Source: Bacteroidaceae bacterium
GTDB lineage: Bacteria; Bacteroidota; Bacteroidia; Bacteroidales; Bacteroidaceae
Direction of reading: 5' to 3'
Length of the DNA: 64,000 nucleotides
Assembly (NCBI GenBank): GCA_017445925.1
Contig: JAFSRW010000088.1
Span: forward strand, 1 to 64,000
Notes under the pieces: generated by a model
Databases searched by the model: none
What the model was told of the DNA's origin: nothing
The model's input: only the letters and a program-made list of their open reading frames with translations
Part shown: one piece after another, positions 62,375 to 64,000 of the stretch
How positions within the stretch are numbered: position 1 is the stretch's first letter
Layout of the letters: every line of letters starts with the position of its first letter
Position numbers and translations under genes: made by a program

Positions 62375-62738
62375 ATAGTGTTTTTTCCATTACGCACAAA
62401 GAAAACTGGTGTTTTTTCTTAGAAAAACGGATTTACGAACCTACGGAAATCCTAACGTTAACCCAGAAGATGTAAGATGGAAGAGGTAAGAAGGAAGAAT
62501 TATGGTTAAGGGTTCAAGGTTCAAGGTTAAGGGTGAAAGACATTGGCTATTGGCCGTTGGCTATTGGCTTCGATTTAGACCTTAACGTTGACCTTAACGG
62601 GAACATATAAAGGTTATTGGTTATTGACGATTTCAACGGAATGATAACGGGAACTTTATTGAGGCATATCAAAAAAGAGAGTGGCATTATAAAATCGCTA
62701 CCCTCTTTTCTGGTTGTTCATTAAACAAGTGCTCCGTT
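62375..62738. repeat. Repeat-filled gap, copy 1 of a duplicated array (empty site)
   Basis: No gene. 62497-62590 holds GGTTAAGGGTTCAAGG-type units and then an uninterrupted TTGGC heptamer array (ATTGGCT, ATTGGCC, GTTGGCT, ATTGGCT). 62611-62640 repeats the GGTTATTG-GACGATTTCAA block of 5053-5070. The same 62497-62590 sequence recurs at 63461-63618 with an insertion. Confidence 0.8.
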
Positions 62739-63143
62739 TCAGAACCTCACGGCACCAAGGCGGGTCACTATATCGTCAAACTTACGTTGTATCAAATCTT
62801 TCTGTTTTTCTCCAGCCTTTGCAATCCCATTCTTATATTTCCGCATCAGCGATGGATTGATATCCACACTCTTTGCAAATTCTGATACGTTTATGAAAGG
62901 GAAGGCAAGAAAAAATCCGCTCATATCATACCTATAATCTATTTGCACGTTGCAGGAGTACCACTCAGGATATTTGCCCTGTTGCTCCTTCATATACTCA
63001 GCCTGTTCATGAACAAGAGTCTCAAAATCCTCTTTTGCTTCAGTTTCCGTATGTCCACTGCTAAACAAAGGGATATTACCCTCAGCGTAGATGCCATAGC
63101 CTCCATCGCTTGCCTTTTCAATAATAGCCTTAATCCTTTTCAT
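62739..63143 (-). CDS. hicB: HicB-family antitoxin
   Basis: 134 residues. The N-terminal HicB fold has KAIIEKASDGGYGIYAEG, PLFSSGHTETEAKEDFETLV, and the C-terminal DNA-binding part has NVSEFAKSVDINPSLMRKYK (helix-turn-helix). HicB neutralises the HicA mRNA interferase and represses its own promoter. It lies 11 bases after a hicA frame that stops after 29 codons, so it may be an orphan antitoxin. A promoter with an overlapping palindrome is at 63269-63313. Confidence 0.88.
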   Translation of the reverse strand: MKRIKAIIEKASDGGYGIYAEGNIPLFSSGHTETEAKEDFETLVHEQAEYMKEQQGKYPEWYSCNVQIDYRYDMSGFFLAFPFINVSEFAKSVDINPSLMRKYKNGIAKAGEKQKDLIQRKFDDIVTRLGAVRF

Positions 63144-63154
63144 AGCGTTATATT

Positions 63155-63244
63155 TTAAGGATGCACATATTTGTAGTGTCCTTTACCCCCCTTGATTGTC
63201 CAGCCATGCTGTTCAATCAGTCGGTAAAACTCTGAATACTTCAT
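63155..63244 (-). pseudogene. hicA: Truncated HicA toxin
   Basis: 29 codons: MKYSEFYRLIEQHGW then TIKGGKGHYKYVHP and a stop. This is the N-terminal half of HicA including the catalytic-histidine region (GHYKY), but the usual length is about 60 residues. The second half (beta-strand 3 and the last helix) is missing, so the toxin is probably inactive. The upstream open frame to 63409 is not used, since it contains the promoter. Confidence 0.75.
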
Positions 63245-63268
63245 AGAACGCTTGTTTAATGAACGCCA

Positions 63269-63313
63269 CAAAGGTAACATATTTGTTCCTATCTTACAAA
63301 TAAATAAGGAACA
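63269..63313 (-). promoter_or_regulatory. hicAB promoter with overlapping operator
   Basis: Minus-strand TTTG (63297-63300), 20 bp, TACCTTTG (63269-63276). An inverted repeat TGTTCCT (63284-63290) / AGGAACA (63307-63313) covers the -33 element, as expected for autorepression by HicB. Confidence 0.7.
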
Positions 63314-63413
63314 TTTTCGTTCTTTCTGCATAATTTTAACATTCCACCACTGAGAAACCAACAAAAAGTTTGGTGGTATAAAAGAAAATGTGTTCCTTTG
63401 CAGTGTCATAACG

Positions 63414-63804
63414 TTGTTATGCCTTTCCGGTAAACATGTGAGGCCATAGGTAAGATGGGAGAATTATGGTTAAGGGTTCAAGGTTCAAGGTTAAGGGTGA
63501 AAGACTTTGGCTATTGAGGCTGCGCCTCGAGCCTGCTCACGCTCGGCAATGTTTAAGCAAGCTTATCATTGCTCTCGCTTAATCGCAGCCTTGGCCGTTG
63601 GCTATTGGCTTCGATTTAGACCTTTATAAGATGGAAGAAGGAAGAAATGATCAACGATAACCTTAACGTTAACGATAACCTTAATTGAATTAGGCTCAGG
63701 AACATAATACGCCCAAAGGGGTGAGCCTTTGAGCGCAGTGGGGTATGCTAATGTATAGCTTGGGATAGCTGCAATAGCGGAGCGATAGACGAAGAGACCT
63801 TACG
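63414..63804. repeat. Repeat-filled gap, copy 2 of the duplicated array (filled site)
   Basis: No gene. 63461-63516 matches 62497-62553, then 74 foreign bases, then 63591-63618 matches the continuation of copy 1. After that come AAGATGGAAGAAGG and GTTAACG-type repeats to about 63690 and a hairpin-rich stretch before the KilA-N-type gene end. Confidence 0.8.
63517..63590 (-). mobile_element. MITE-like insertion, dispersed repeat copy R5
   Basis: 74-75 bp inserted in a TTGGC heptamer array whose empty counterpart is at 62552/62553. Ends AGGCTGCG and CGCAGCCT are inverted repeats; TTG (or TG) is duplicated at the borders. The internal blocks (CGATTAAGCGAGAGCAAT ... ATTGCCGAGCGTGAG on the minus strand, plus hairpin GAGGC-TGC-GCCTC) match copies R1-R4, but the -7 box has been replaced by CAGCCTTG, so it has no promoter. 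No transposase is encoded. Confidence 0.75.
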
Positions 63805-64000
63805 TCACTTCAACAGATTCCGCCCGCTATTGTCTTCCAAGACCTGCATCTGTTGGATAACTATCTGGTTGAGTTTCATAAGGCGTTCACTTTGGGGCAT
63901 TCCGTCGTTGATGAGCACAGCATTGATATTCTCCATGTTCGAGAGGCAGATGAGTTCATTAATGGTAGCATAGTCGCGGATATTGCCCTTAAGGTCAGGA
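63805..64000 (-). CDS. C-terminal end of a KilA-N/ORF6N-type DNA-binding protein (cut by window edge)
   Basis: Translated by eye from 63999 to the TGA at 63805-63807: GNIRDYATINELICLSNMEN, then NAVLINDGMPQSERLMKLNQ and QVLEDNSGRNLLK. This resembles the C-terminal region I recall for Bacteroidales KilA-N-domain proteins; the KilA-N domain itself would lie beyond position 64000. Role unknown; such proteins are common in mobile and defence regions. Confidence 0.55.
   Translation of the reverse strand, partial: PDLKGNIRDYATINELICLSNMENINAVLINDGMPQSERLMKLNQIVIQQMQVLEDNSGRNLLK

Noticed and set aside
62497-63690. Heptamer arrays considered as CRISPR or telomere-like repeats
   Set aside because: The units are 6-8 bp tandem repeats without unique spacers, scattered through the window, also inside genes.
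50529-64000. Integrated island with attL at tRNA-Arg
   Set aside because: No second copy of the tRNA 3' end and no integrase were found within the window, so a defined element with att sites is not supported.

Overview
The window looks like a chromosome segment of a gut or rumen member of the Bacteroidales, most likely Prevotellaceae. The evidence is: promoters of the Bacteroidetes type (TTTG, about 19-20 bp, TAnnTTTG) with no Shine-Dalgarno sequences; many Sec-exported or lipoprotein glycoside hydrolases; a TonB receptor; secreted proteins ending in a Prevotella-like tail (YDLSGRR/YNLSGQR ... NGKKVLY); and a TrpB2, GDH and AddAB-like gene set typical of the group. The genus is inferred, not proven.

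Layout. 1-4835 (minus): a type I restriction-modification locus in the order hsdM, fic, hsdS, four-helix-bundle gene, hsdR (cut by the window edge). The fic gene sits between two copies of the hsdS start, and the four-helix-bundle gene is flanked by 10-bp-phased CCTAGG arrays. 5456-10751 (plus): an eIF1/SUI1-like protein, a phytase-like exported protein, protoporphyrinogen oxidase and a TonB receptor. 10772-29319: carbohydrate genes on both strands (GH31, GH43, GH30, GH127, GH35, an SGNH esterase), with a PagL-type lipid A deacylase, a DUF3667 protein, a HerA-like ATPase, lipoproteins, and an acyl-CoA synthetase-ACP-acyltransferase fusion. 29470-34440: a 1656-residue secreted beta-helix protein. 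34693-44826: gdhA, trpB2, panB, and an AddA/AddB-like helicase-nuclease pair. 45014-50447: two GH20 paralogues flanking a GH27. 50529: tRNA-Arg(TCT).

50717-64000 (all genes minus): an accessory region. One run of closely spaced genes encodes a lipoprotein, an ADP-ribosylglycohydrolase, two DUF805-type membrane proteins, a small membrane protein and an ectopic FtsZ. Further up are a conserved-looking unknown, a wrecked YhcG-type nuclease, a 1183-residue cold-shock-domain/zinc-ribbon protein, a DnaB-like ATPase, a 43-residue protein, a HicB antitoxin with a truncated HicA, and the end of a KilA-N-type protein.

The most unusual signals are not single genes. (1) A dispersed 75-95 bp hairpin repeat carries a complete promoter in four of five copies, and its fifth copy is seen as a filled insertion site beside an empty one. 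(2) Seven-bp-period repeat arrays and G-rich palindromes lie between genes and also in frame inside at least five proteins. (3) The FtsZ/ADP-ribosylglycohydrolase cluster suggests a protection module against FtsZ ADP-ribosylation. (4) The giant cold-shock/zinc protein may be an undescribed nucleic-acid surveillance factor. Functions assigned to (3) and (4) are inference only.
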